Assembly: GCA_965603125.1 (NCBI GenBank)
Contig: CBFDBU010000001.1
Location: 62,001 to 126,000, forward strand
Direction: 5' to 3'
Origin: JAJRTA01 sp965603125
GTDB lineage: Bacteria > Zixibacteria > MSB-5A5 > GN15 > FEB-12
DNA length: 64,000 nt
The notes under the pieces were generated by a model. The model saw only the letters and a program-made list of their open reading frames with translations, made no database searches and was not told where the DNA came from. A program made the position numbers and the translations under genes. Shown here in pieces: positions 25,791 to 33,386 of this stretch (position 1 is the first letter of the stretch; the number at the start of each line of letters is the position of its first letter).

Positions 25791-25818
25791 GTAGGTCAGG
25801 CCCCCTGTGGGCCTGACA
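25791..25818. repeat. 28-bp palindromic repeat, copy 2
   Basis: Exact second copy of 25576-25603. It is followed by GTGGCCCATCCGCTT (25826-25840), a 15-mer that recurs at 32978-32992 in the other repeat-rich intergenic region. Confidence 0.7.
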
Positions 25819-25848
25819 TCGACGGGTGGCCCATCCGCTTGCGGCTAT

Positions 25849-25918
25849 GGGTGGCAGGTTCAAACTCGTTTGGACCTGGCCGAAGAATCACCCCCAAACA
25901 AGTTTGAGGGTGCCACCC
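25849..25918. repeat. Long imperfect inverted repeat
   Basis: GGGTGGCA (25849-25856) pairs with TGCCACCC (25911-25918), and CAAACTCGTTTGG pairs with CCAAACAAGTTTG with one mismatch. The element ends 47 bp before the stop of the nnr gene. The whole stretch 25449-25965 seems to hold only such repeats and no gene. Confidence 0.6.
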
Positions 25919-25965
25919 AGTCGTATTGAAACAGTCTTACCCTGTGGAGAGACTATGAGGTGCCC

Positions 25966-27510
25966 TTAGCAGCCTAACAGTTCAAACGCCTGGGGGAGAA
26001 AGTCGATCAGGTCGCCGGCCATCACGGCGCGCTCGGTGAGTTCCTCGGCGGCGAGATCACCCGCCAGGCCGTGGATGTAAACCCCCGCCACCGCCGCGTC
26101 AAGACACGACAATCCCTGCGCCAGAAGCGAGCCGATGGCTCCAGTTAGAATGTCGCCCGAACCGCCGGTAGCCATCCCGGAGTTGCCGGTCGGATTGAGA
26201 TAGCAATGGCCGTCGGTGTCCGCCACGAGGGTGGGGCTGCCCTTGAGCACCAGCACCACACCATAGGTCATGGCGAACTCCCGGGTGACCCGGATACGCT
26301 CGTGGATATCATCCGGTACGGTCTCGCCACTGAGGCGGCGGAACTCCCCCGGATGCGGCGTGAGTACGAGCGGCGTCTTCACGCTCTTCAGGATATCAGT
26401 ATGACCCACCAGGGCGTTGAGTCCGTCGGCGTCAATGACCGCCGGTTTGTCGAGTTTTGCAACGAATCTCCGCACCAGTTCGCCCGTCTCATGATGCTGT
26501 CCGATACCCGGGCCGATCGCCACGGCGTCATGCTCGGCGGTCAGTTTGCGCACTTCGCCCAGTCCGCGCAGAGCCAACGCGCCTTTTTTGGCAACGTCCG
26601 GAAGCGGGTGACTCGTGGCTTCCATACACAGGCCTGCTATAACCGGCAGAACCGTGCGGGGGCAGCCCACTTTGGTCAGCCCGCACCCGCATCGAAGAGC
26701 GCTCTTGGCCGCCATTGCCGCCGCCCCGGTCAGACCGGTAGAGCCTGCCAATGTGAACAGTTTCCCAAAGTCGCCCTTGTGGCCGTCCGGTTTGCGAATG
26801 GGAATCAGACTGGCGACAGTCGCGGACGTAATCAATTCGACCTGCAGATCAAACCGGTGAATCACGTCTTCCGGAACGCCGATGGGTACCGTCTCCACGC
26901 GCCCCGCCAGTTCCCTTCCCGGAGAAACATACAGGCCGTACTTCGGCAGGGCGAGAGTGAAAGTATAGTCGGCCTCAACCACCGCGCCTTCATGTCGGCC
27001 GTGGTCGGCGTCAAGGCCGGACGGTAAATCGACAGCAATCACACTCTGGGATTGTCGGTTGATGTACTCGATAACCTGGGCTGCCAACCCCCGCGGCGAT
27101 CCGGAGAAGCCGGTACCGAAAACAGCGTCGATAATCCAGTCAGTTTCAAGCCTATCGGGTAGATGGTCGATGTCAGCGATCTCGCTTAGTTCGATCCCCG
27201 TGCCCGCGGCGCGGTCGAAATTGAGCCTGGCGTCAAGCGAGAGATTGTCAATAGGACCGATGAAGTAAATCGTGACCCTGGCCCCAGCGCGGTCGAGGTA
27301 GCGCCCGACTACAAACCCATCGCCGCCGTTGTTCCCCTTGCCACAGAAGATGGAGACTTTCTCAGAAGCCTCGGTGTCGATGATAAAGCCTGCCAGCCGC
27401 TCGGCGATTCCCCGCCCGGCGTTTTCCATCAGCTCCGGACCGGGGATACCGACATTGTCTATCGTTTCCCGGTCGATCCGGCGCATCTGCTCTGAGGTAA
27501 CGATTTGCAT
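25966..27510 (-). CDS. nnr: Bifunctional NAD(P)H-hydrate epimerase / ADP-dependent dehydratase
   Basis: This enzyme repairs hydrated NADH and NADPH in the cytosol. The 514 residues contain the YjeF N-terminal epimerase domain (about 1-215) with the motif GKGNNGGDGFVVGRYL, and a C-terminal ribokinase-like dehydratase domain (about 225-510) with GPGIGQH, TPHPGEFRRL and GGSGDILTGAIG, the ATP/ADP site. The fused form is common in bacteria. It starts 15 bp after the lon stop, so the two may be cotranscribed. Confidence 0.95.
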   Translation of the reverse strand: MQIVTSEQMRRIDRETIDNVGIPGPELMENAGRGIAERLAGFIIDTEASEKVSIFCGKGNNGGDGFVVGRYLDRAGARVTIYFIGPIDNLSLDARLNFDRAAGTGIELSEIADIDHLPDRLETDWIIDAVFGTGFSGSPRGLAAQVIEYINRQSQSVIAVDLPSGLDADHGRHEGAVVEADYTFTLALPKYGLYVSPGRELAGRVETVPIGVPEDVIHRFDLQVELITSATVASLIPIRKPDGHKGDFGKLFTLAGSTGLTGAAAMAAKSALRCGCGLTKVGCPRTVLPVIAGLCMEATSHPLPDVAKKGALALRGLGEVRKLTAEHDAVAIGPGIGQHHETGELVRRFVAKLDKPAVIDADGLNALVGHTDILKSVKTPLVLTPHPGEFRRLSGETVPDDIHERIRVTREFAMTYGVVLVLKGSPTLVADTDGHCYLNPTGNSGMATGGSGDILTGAIGSLLAQGLSCLDAAVAGVYIHGLAGDLAAEELTERAVMAGDLIDFLPQAFELLGC

Positions 27511-27525
27511 CGGCGGTTCCAGTCG

Positions 27526-29910
27526 TCAGTGGCGGCGCTTCCCTGTGCCTCGGAGGGTTTTGCCCTTCGCATTTCCGTTAAGGGCGAATCTGATGGCAGG
27601 TAGAGCTTCGGCAAAGAATTTCAGTTTGACATTCTTCTTTATCTCCGGGGGAAGTTCCGTGGCGTCCTTGCGGTTGTCTTCGGGCAGAATGACCATCTCG
27701 ACGCCTGCCCGGTACGCCGCCAGCAGCTTCTCTTTCAATCCGCCGATAGGCAGCAGTTGACCGCGGAGCGTGATTTCGCCCGTCATGGCCAGACACGGTT
27801 TGGGAGCCTGACCGGTGAAGAGCGACGCCAGCGCCATCAGCATGGCAATGCCTGCCGACGGCCCGTCCTTGGGCGTAGCCCCGGAAGGCACGTGGATATG
27901 GATCTCGCGCTTGTCGAAAGTCTCGGGGTCGATGCCAAGCTCAGTGGCGTTGGAACGCAGGAACGAAAGCGCCGCCTGGGCGGATTCCTTCATGACGTCC
28001 CCCAAGTGCCCGGTCAGAATCAGGTCTCTGTCACCTTTCATGGAGGTTGCCTCGATGAAGAGAATCTCTCCCCCGACAGATGTGTAAGCCAGGCCGGGAG
28101 CCACACCGACCTGACCCTTTCGGGAAAGAACCTCGCGGACAAACTTCTGCGCCCCTAACAGCTTCGGGATATCCTTAGCGTCGACCGTGATCTTGCGTTT
28201 CGACCCGGACGCCACCCGTCGGGCCGATTTGCGGGCCACCGAGGCGATTTCCCTCTCCAGGTTACGGAGCCCGGCCTCGCGGGTGTAGCCGTCGATCATG
28301 GCCTTGATGGCGGCGTCGGAAAAAGTCAGGTTGGCTTTGGTCAGGCCGTGGTTGGCAAGCTGTTTGGGTATGAGGAAGTGCCGGGCGATGGCCAGTTTCT
28401 CGATATCGGTGTATCCCGGCAGGCGAATGACTTCCATGCGGTCGCTCAGAACGGCCGGTATCGGCTCCAGCCAGTTGGCCGTTGTGATGAACATTATCCT
28501 GGAGAGATCAAACGGCAGATCGAGATAGTGGTCCGAGAAGGAATCGTTCTGCTCCGGGTCCAGCACTTCAAGGAGGGCTGAGGAGGGATCTCCGCGGAAA
28601 TCGCTGCCGAGTTTGTCGATCTCATCGAGCATGATGACCGGGTTGTTGGAACCGCACCGCTTGATATTCTGGATGATGCGTCCCGGCATGGCGCCGATGT
28701 ACGTACGCCGATGGCCCCTTATCTCCGCCTCGTCGCGCATCCCACCCAGCGACACGCGGCCGAACTTGCGACCCATAGCGCGCGCGATTGACTTGCCCAG
28801 CGAGGTCTTGCCGACCCCGGGAGGCCCCACGAAGCAAAGGATCGGGCCCTTGACGTCGGTCTTCAGTTTCCGAACGGCCAGGTGTTCGAGAATGCGATCT
28901 TTCACCTTGTCCAGGTCGTGATGGTCCTCGTCGAGAACTTTCTTGGCTTTCCTCAGGTCGAGCTTATCCTCGGTCGCTTTGTCCCAGGGCATCGCCACCA
29001 GCCAGTCGATGTAGGTCCGCGAGACGGTGTACTCGGCGGACGACGGCGACATGTGTGAGAGGCGATCCAGCTCCTTGAGAGCCGCCTGCTCGGCGGAATC
29101 GGGCATACCGGCTTCTTTGATCCTGGCCTCGAACTCATCGACCTCGGATTTCTCGTCCGCCCCGCCAAGCTCCTTCTTGATCGCCTTGAGTTGTTCGCGA
29201 AGGATATAGTCGCGTTGCGATTTCCCGAGTTCGCTGGCGGCCTGCGCCTGAATTTTCCTCGAAAGCTCCAGAACCTCGATTTCCTTGTTAAGCGCCAGGT
29301 AGAGCTTGCGCATCCGGCTGAAAATATCGAGATCCTCAAGTAACTGCTGTTTCTCGGCGATCGAGACATTAAGACTGGAGGCTACGAAATCGGCTAACTT
29401 GGAAGCTGTATCCTGGTTGATTGCCGAGATATGGAACTCCTCGGTCAGGTAGGGCGCCAGTTCGGTTAAGGTCTTGATCCTCTCCAGCAGGTTGCGCTGC
29501 AGGGCTTCGGCCTCGACTGTCTCCTCGGTGGTTTCAGGGAGGTCTTCAATCTCCGCCATGAGGTACGGCTGGTGCGCCGTGAATCTGTTGATCCTGACTC
29601 TGGCCAGTCCCTGGACAAGAAAGCGCACGGTGCCGTCGGGAAAACGCAGCATCTTGAGGATATTGCCGGAGGCGCCGACGGTGTGCAGGTCGTCCGGGCC
29701 GGGATGTTCCTGCTGCGGGTCCTTCTGCAGGAACAGGCCGATCCGGGCGCCCCGCATCAGGGCCTCGTCCAGAAGACGCGTTTGTTCCGGGTCCTGGATC
29801 ATGAGGGGCACTACCAGGTACGGGTAAACAATAGTCCCCTTCAGCGGCAGGATCGAGACAACCTGGGTGTCGGTCATTTCCTTGTCTGTTGCGTCGTTGG
29901 TACTGATCAC
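27526..29910 (-). CDS. lon: ATP-dependent protease Lon
   Basis: The 794-residue protein has all three parts of LonA: an N-terminal substrate-binding domain with a coiled helical region (about 1-310), an AAA+ module with Walker A GPPGVGKTSLGKS and Walker B MLDEIDKL, and the Lon protease domain with KDGPSAGIAM (catalytic serine) and the later lysine in IGGLKEKLLAA. It degrades damaged and regulatory proteins in the cytosol. The listed start is GTG at 29910; an ATG at 29877 (MTDTQVVSILPLKG) aligns better with usual Lon N-termini and may be the true start. nnr follows 15 bp downstream. Confidence 0.96.
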   Translation of the reverse strand: MISTNDATDKEMTDTQVVSILPLKGTIVYPYLVVPLMIQDPEQTRLLDEALMRGARIGLFLQKDPQQEHPGPDDLHTVGASGNILKMLRFPDGTVRFLVQGLARVRINRFTAHQPYLMAEIEDLPETTEETVEAEALQRNLLERIKTLTELAPYLTEEFHISAINQDTASKLADFVASSLNVSIAEKQQLLEDLDIFSRMRKLYLALNKEIEVLELSRKIQAQAASELGKSQRDYILREQLKAIKKELGGADEKSEVDEFEARIKEAGMPDSAEQAALKELDRLSHMSPSSAEYTVSRTYIDWLVAMPWDKATEDKLDLRKAKKVLDEDHHDLDKVKDRILEHLAVRKLKTDVKGPILCFVGPPGVGKTSLGKSIARAMGRKFGRVSLGGMRDEAEIRGHRRTYIGAMPGRIIQNIKRCGSNNPVIMLDEIDKLGSDFRGDPSSALLEVLDPEQNDSFSDHYLDLPFDLSRIMFITTANWLEPIPAVLSDRMEVIRLPGYTDIEKLAIARHFLIPKQLANHGLTKANLTFSDAAIKAMIDGYTREAGLRNLEREIASVARKSARRVASGSKRKITVDAKDIPKLLGAQKFVREVLSRKGQVGVAPGLAYTSVGGEILFIEATSMKGDRDLILTGHLGDVMKESAQAALSFLRSNATELGIDPETFDKREIHIHVPSGATPKDGPSAGIAMLMALASLFTGQAPKPCLAMTGEITLRGQLLPIGGLKEKLLAAYRAGVEMVILPEDNRKDATELPPEIKKNVKLKFFAEALPAIRFALNGNAKGKTLRGTGKRRH

Positions 29911-29922
29911 ATTCGCCTCAAC

Positions 29923-29952
29923 ATAATAACAATCCGCAGCACGTCATCACAA
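29923..29952 (-). promoter_or_regulatory. Candidate lon promoter
   Basis: On the minus strand TTGTGA (29952-29947) and TATTAT (29928-29923) are 18 bp apart. Transcription would begin near 29917, just ahead of the GTG start; this favours the downstream ATG at 29877. No CIRCE element is seen. Confidence 0.4.
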
Positions 29953-30085
29953 TATCCTATCGGCAGAACTGCTCACATTTTGAACACGTACGCGCCGGGT
30001 GTTGTTTCCGACATGGGCCGCGCGGGTACATCACTGCCTGGAGTCAACCGGCCGTACCGTGCGGCAGGCGGCATCTCGGAGCCTT

Positions 30086-31138
30086 CTACACGTTGAACAG
30101 AAACCGTATTTCATCGCCGTCCCGGACAACGTAGTCCTTTCCCTCCAATCTCGTTTTACCGGCCGCCTTGAGCGCCACCGCCGTCTTGTATTCCATCCAG
30201 TCCTCGAACCGGGTCACTTCCGCCCTGATAAATCCCCGTTCCATGTCGCTGTGCACCGTTCCCGCCGCCGTCCGGGCGTGGGCGCCTGTCCTTACTGTCC
30301 AGGCGCGGACCTCGCCTTTACCAATGGTAAGAAATGATATCAGACCCAGCAGCGCGTATGATTTTCTTATCACTCTCTCCATCGCCGAACCGGTCACACC
30401 CAACTCGGCATGGAACGCCTCCTGCTCATCGGGAGGAAGGGCGGCCAGCTCCATCTGAACCTTGCCGCACACGGTAGCCACGTCACGTCTGCCCGGCTCC
30501 ACCAGATGGGAGTACTGCCGGTAGACCTCGTCCTGTCGCGGAAGGTCTTCCTCGGCAATGTTCAGAATGATCAGCACCGGCTTCCGTGAGAGAAACTGGT
30601 AGTTGCGCAGCAGTTTCTCTTCGCCGGGTATGACGTCAAGGTACAGCAGGGGCTGCTCCTGCTCGAGCACTCCCAGGCAACGCCGGAGCAGGTCGAGTTC
30701 GCGCTCCAGCGATTTGTCGCCGGTCAGCTTCATCTTGCGGCTCTTGCTTGTGATATTATTCTCGACCACCTCCTGATCGGCCAGGATCATTTCATCGACC
30801 AGGTTCTGAATGTAGCGACTGGGATCGGCCTCAGTGGAAAAGGCGTCGATCACCATTAGCAGTGCGTCCATCTCGCGCAACTCGTTGGTCACACTAAGGC
30901 GCGACGAGTCTTTCCCCTCGCCCGTGAATCCGGGCGCGTCGAGAAACTCTATTTCCGGGTAGACTCTCATGTCCCGTCCTGACAACTCGGCCAGCTTATC
31001 GACCCGTTCGTCCGGCACCCTGATGACCGCCCGGTGCGACGCCCGGCTGTAGTCGCCGACTACTTCCTTCTGCCCGGCGGCGGCGTTGAAAATGGTGGTC
31101 TTGCCGCACTGCGGCTTACCGATAATACCCAGCTTCAT
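30086..31138 (-). CDS. YchF/Obg-family NTPase with TGS domain
   Basis: The 350-residue protein starts MKLGIIGKPQCGKTT, the P-loop (K13). Switch motif DAPGF follows. The base-specificity motif is NIAEED rather than NKxD, as in YchF proteins, where NxxE favours ATP over GTP. The C-terminus is a TGS-like domain (about 280-350; TVRTGAHARTAAGTVHSDME and the ending GDEIRFLFNV), the ribosome-associated part of YchF. The frame opens upstream to 31231, but ATG at 31138 begins exactly at the conserved domain. The P-loop has cysteine where YchF has valine (GLPNVGKST is usual), so it may be a divergent paralogue rather than YchF itself. Confidence 0.88.
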   Translation of the reverse strand: MKLGIIGKPQCGKTTIFNAAAGQKEVVGDYSRASHRAVIRVPDERVDKLAELSGRDMRVYPEIEFLDAPGFTGEGKDSSRLSVTNELREMDALLMVIDAFSTEADPSRYIQNLVDEMILADQEVVENNITSKSRKMKLTGDKSLERELDLLRRCLGVLEQEQPLLYLDVIPGEEKLLRNYQFLSRKPVLIILNIAEEDLPRQDEVYRQYSHLVEPGRRDVATVCGKVQMELAALPPDEQEAFHAELGVTGSAMERVIRKSYALLGLISFLTIGKGEVRAWTVRTGAHARTAAGTVHSDMERGFIRAEVTRFEDWMEYKTAVALKAAGKTRLEGKDYVVRDGDEIRFLFNV

Positions 31139-31227
31139 GGTAGAAATGGTAAGGGAATCGGCGCGGGCTGGCAAGGATGATGTTATCGGTACTTCCCGGC
31201 TGTCTCCCACAACGAGTTCGCGCCCGC

Positions 31228-32073
31228 TCACTTCACGAGGCCGCGCAGAACGGACAGGTTCTCAATATCCTCGGCGAGGTCTTCACCCTTGGGCGTTTCG
31301 AGTATCATCGGAACCTTTTCCAGCCGCCTGTCGTTAACAAAATTACGAAAGCCATCCAGGCCGATATGCCCCTTCCCGATATGCTCGTGCCGGTCCCGCC
31401 GGGAGCCGAGTTCCTTCATGCTGTCGTTCATGTGGATTATCCTGAGGCGGTCCAGCCCAATAACGTCATCGAATCTTTTCATCGTCTTCCGGTAATCCTT
31501 CGCGTCAGCTAACGGATACCCCGCCGCAAAAACATGGCAGGTGTCGAGACAGACACCAACGTGCTCCTTGTCCTCAGTTCTCTCGATCAGGTAAGCCAGT
31601 TGCTCAAACGTGTAGCCCAGGTTGCTACCTTGACCGGCGGTCGTCTCCAGCAGAAGCGTAACGGTGTTATCGCGCAGTTCGTCGAAAAGGCGGTTGATGT
31701 TTTCAGCAACCAGATTCAGGCCCGCTTCTTCGCCCGATCCCACGTGCGAACCGGGATGCATCACTAAGTTGGGTATTCTTAGCAGACGGCAGCGTTCCAT
31801 CTCCTCCTTGAGCGACTCGAATGACTTCCCATTCAGCGCCGCATCCGGCGAGGCGATGTTTATCAGGTAACTGGTGTGCGATGTGGCCGGTGTGACGCCG
31901 GTGGTTTCAATGGCCTTGAAGAACTTGTCTACCTCTTCCGCCTCCAGCTTTCTCGCCCGCCACTGGTTGTTGGACTTGTTGAACATCTGGATTGTGTCGC
32001 ACGTGGCTTTGTAGCCTCGTTCGATGGCGTTGAATACACCACCGGCAATTGATTCATGGGCTCCAAACAGCAC
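31228..32073 (-). CDS. nfo: Endonuclease IV, AP endonuclease
   Basis: Nfo cuts the DNA backbone 5' to abasic sites during base excision repair. The 281-residue TIM-barrel protein begins MLFGAHESIAGGV and shows metal-site motifs NLVMHPGSHVGSGEEAG, LLETTAGQGSNLGY, GVCLDTCHVFAAGYP, IHMNDSMKELGSRRDRHEHI and MILETPKG, which supply the three-zinc cluster ligands. Length and order are normal. It ends near the YchF-like gene; the upstream extension of that frame overlaps its stop. Endonuclease III is encoded elsewhere in the window (46239-46913), so two base-excision enzymes are present. Confidence 0.96.
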   Translation of the reverse strand: MLFGAHESIAGGVFNAIERGYKATCDTIQMFNKSNNQWRARKLEAEEVDKFFKAIETTGVTPATSHTSYLINIASPDAALNGKSFESLKEEMERCRLLRIPNLVMHPGSHVGSGEEAGLNLVAENINRLFDELRDNTVTLLLETTAGQGSNLGYTFEQLAYLIERTEDKEHVGVCLDTCHVFAAGYPLADAKDYRKTMKRFDDVIGLDRLRIIHMNDSMKELGSRRDRHEHIGKGHIGLDGFRNFVNDRRLEKVPMILETPKGEDLAEDIENLSVLRGLVK

Positions 32074-32328
32074 AGGACTCCCGGATTGGGGGATTCACCA
32101 TCAACTCGCCACCAATAACACCAAATCAGACGCGCAAGACAACCGTGAAATCGCCCTCGCCGCCCCACCGGAGTAAGGCTGGCGTAACCCCCAGCACGCC
32201 CGCTCGTTAGCTAAGTCCCATGTTCTCTGTACAAAAAAACCATCTTTATACAATTGCACTGACACGTTCTGTCAGTGGCCTCACATACCTTGGGGATCGA
32301 AGAACGACAAAAGCATGAGGGGAACGGC

Positions 32329-32769
32329 ATGGAGCAGTCCATTACGATCCGCGACACGGGCGTGAAAATAACTGATGTCCTCGAGATGGTGGCCAGGGGA
32401 TTCTCGTACTACCAGATCCTGCTGACCGATCCACGGCTCACCCTGGCGGATATTATGGTCACCGCCAAGGTGGCCAGGGAACTGATCAACCATTTTGTCA
32501 CGGCAAACAACACCATTATAGTCGAGGGTTCGATTGAGGTCATCGCCAGCGGGGGGAGAATCCAGAATCTCTCGAAGATCAGGGAAGAACACCCGCGCGC
32601 GTTTGAGAAGTGGAGCAAGAGCGAGGAGGAGCAGCTTGTTCAACTCTTCCACAGCGGCAAGAGCGTGACTGAGATCGCCGACATTCACAAGCGCAAACGG
32701 GGAGCCATCCGCACGCGCCTGAAAAAGTTGGGGTTGATTGACGGCGGTGAGCAAGACGACGGGAGGTAA
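32329..32769 (+). CDS. DUF433-like protein with a C-terminal helix-turn-helix
   Basis: The 146-residue product starts at the ATG at 32329, which has a GAGGGG ribosome site; a frame open from 32275 has no such site. Residues about 5-60 match the DUF433 pattern (GVKITDVLEMVARGFSYYQI, then LTLADIMVTAKVA), a small helical DNA-binding domain often found in VapB-like antitoxins. Residues about 98-143 (KWSKSEEEQLVQLFHSGKS, then IADIHKRKRGAIRTRLKKLG) form a second, SANT-like helix-turn-helix. Two DNA-binding modules suggest a regulator. No toxin gene is adjacent. Combining these two domains is unusual to me. Confidence 0.7.
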   Translation: MEQSITIRDTGVKITDVLEMVARGFSYYQILLTDPRLTLADIMVTAKVARELINHFVTANNTIIVEGSIEVIASGGRIQNLSKIREEHPRAFEKWSKSEEEQLVQLFHSGKSVTEIADIHKRKRGAIRTRLKKLGLIDGGEQDDGR

Positions 32770-32847
32770 TGTACGGGGCTATTTTGGGGGGATTGGGCTG
32801 TGCCCGTTCGACGCGCGGTGCGACGAACGGCCAAGGGGGTCGGTTGC

Positions 32848-32947
32848 GGGCGGCTCGGAGCCGTGCTTCGAGCCGCCCGGTATGGATATATGCGTTGCTA
32901 ACTAATCGTTTCATCATACTCCGTGGGCGGCAGACGCCCCGTCTGCC
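32848..32947 (+). repeat. Two strong hairpins after the DUF433 gene
   Basis: GGGCGGCTCG (32848-32857) pairs perfectly with CGAGCCGCCC (32869-32878) around 11 bases, and GGCAGACG (32929-32936) pairs with CGTCTGCC (32940-32947) around 3 bases. Neither has a T-run, so they may be REP-like repeats or weak terminators. The rest of 32770-33100 shows repeat fragments shared with 25.5-25.9 kb and no credible gene. Confidence 0.5.
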
Positions 32948-32977
32948 CCTTGATAGCGTGAAAACCACGCCGAGGTC

Positions 32978-33033
32978 GTGGCCCATCCGCTTCGGTGGGT
33001 TTCTTTGTCCCCACCATGAAGGGTTGGCCACCC
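32978..33033. repeat. Intergenic repeat fragments shared with 25.7-25.8 kb
   Basis: GTGGCCCATCCGCTT (32978-32992) is an exact copy of 25826-25840. CCACCATGAAGGGTTGGCCA and the CCC that follows (33011-33033) are a close variant of the 22-bp unit at 25712-25753. The shared parts show a dispersed repeat family. Confidence 0.6.
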
Positions 33034-33101
33034 GGGAAGTCACTGTTCTGTATTCTGTTCCGAGTTTTGGAATAGCCCGCCTCGACTTTGCCTCCACTCG
33101 C

Positions 33102-33135
33102 AAAAAACCTGGCGGCTCGACAAGGAGCCGCCAGG
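33102..33135 (-). terminator. Intrinsic terminator of the small minus-strand unit
   Basis: CCTGGCGGCTC (33108-33118) and GAGCCGCCAGG (33125-33135) form a perfect 11-bp stem with a 6-base loop. On the minus strand the stem is followed by TTTTTT (33107-33102). This is the strongest rho-independent terminator in this part of the window and faces away from the aldehyde dehydrogenase gene, which has its own terminator. Confidence 0.8.
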
Positions 33136-33194
33136 CCGGTCAAACTGTTGGGATTTACTCAGCGCAACCCAACACCTATCGGTTGAAGCTGCCG

Positions 33195-33230
33195 CTAAGT
33201 AGCAGTCACCTCACATATTCCTGGTTTCAA
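33195..33230 (-). CDS. Tiny ORF of 11 codons with an exceptional ribosome site
   Basis: Starting at TTG (33230), the frame reads MKPGICEVTAT and stops at TAG (33197-33195). Upstream, AAAGGAGGTGGTCCA on the minus strand is nearly a full complement of the 16S rRNA tail, with GGAGG ending 10 bases before the TTG. A promoter lies 31 bp further up and a strong terminator 60 bp downstream, so the unit looks transcribed. A one-base forward shift at ACT-T-AGC would extend the product to ...SGSFNR and a TAG at 33178-33176. Whether the product is a peptide, a leader or a small RNA is unknown. Confidence 0.4.
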   Translation of the reverse strand: MKPGICEVTAT

Positions 33231-33260
33231 AATTGGACCACCTCCTTTCCTGTGTAACCC

Positions 33261-33290
33261 TTATAACGTCAGAAAAGGCCCGGCGTTCAA
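33261..33290 (-). promoter_or_regulatory. Promoter of the small minus-strand unit
   Basis: On the minus strand TTGAAC (33290-33285) is followed by TTATAAG (33266-33260), with 18-19 bp between boxes. Transcription would begin near 33253 and give an RNA of about 150 bases ending at the 33102-33135 terminator. Confidence 0.5.
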
Positions 33291-33347
33291 CAAAAAAAAC
33301 GAACTTTCCGGAGGAACTCCGAGCAATCGGGCAGTAACCCGATCAAA

Positions 33348-33370
33348 ACCGCCACAGAAGGCACGGCGGT
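33348..33370 (-). terminator. Terminator-like hairpin after the aldehyde dehydrogenase gene
   Basis: ACCGCC (33348-33353) pairs with GGCGGT (33365-33370), and on the minus strand TTT follows the stem, 17 bp after the dehydrogenase stop. A second hairpin, ATCGGG/CCCGAT (33326-33343), is next. This separates the dehydrogenase from the small unit below it. Confidence 0.5.
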
Positions 33371-33386
33371 CAAGAGTGACCGCATC

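Noticed and set aside
25449..25965. CRISPR-like array suggested by repeated 22- to 28-bp units
   Set aside because: Units are few, irregularly spaced, palindromic and lack distinct spacers; they fit REP-type repeats. No cas genes are present.
33232..33255. Plus strand resembles the 3' end of 16S rRNA (TTGGACCACCTCCTTTCCTG)
   Set aside because: No rRNA sequence precedes it. It is simply the complement of the very strong Shine-Dalgarno sequence on the minus strand.
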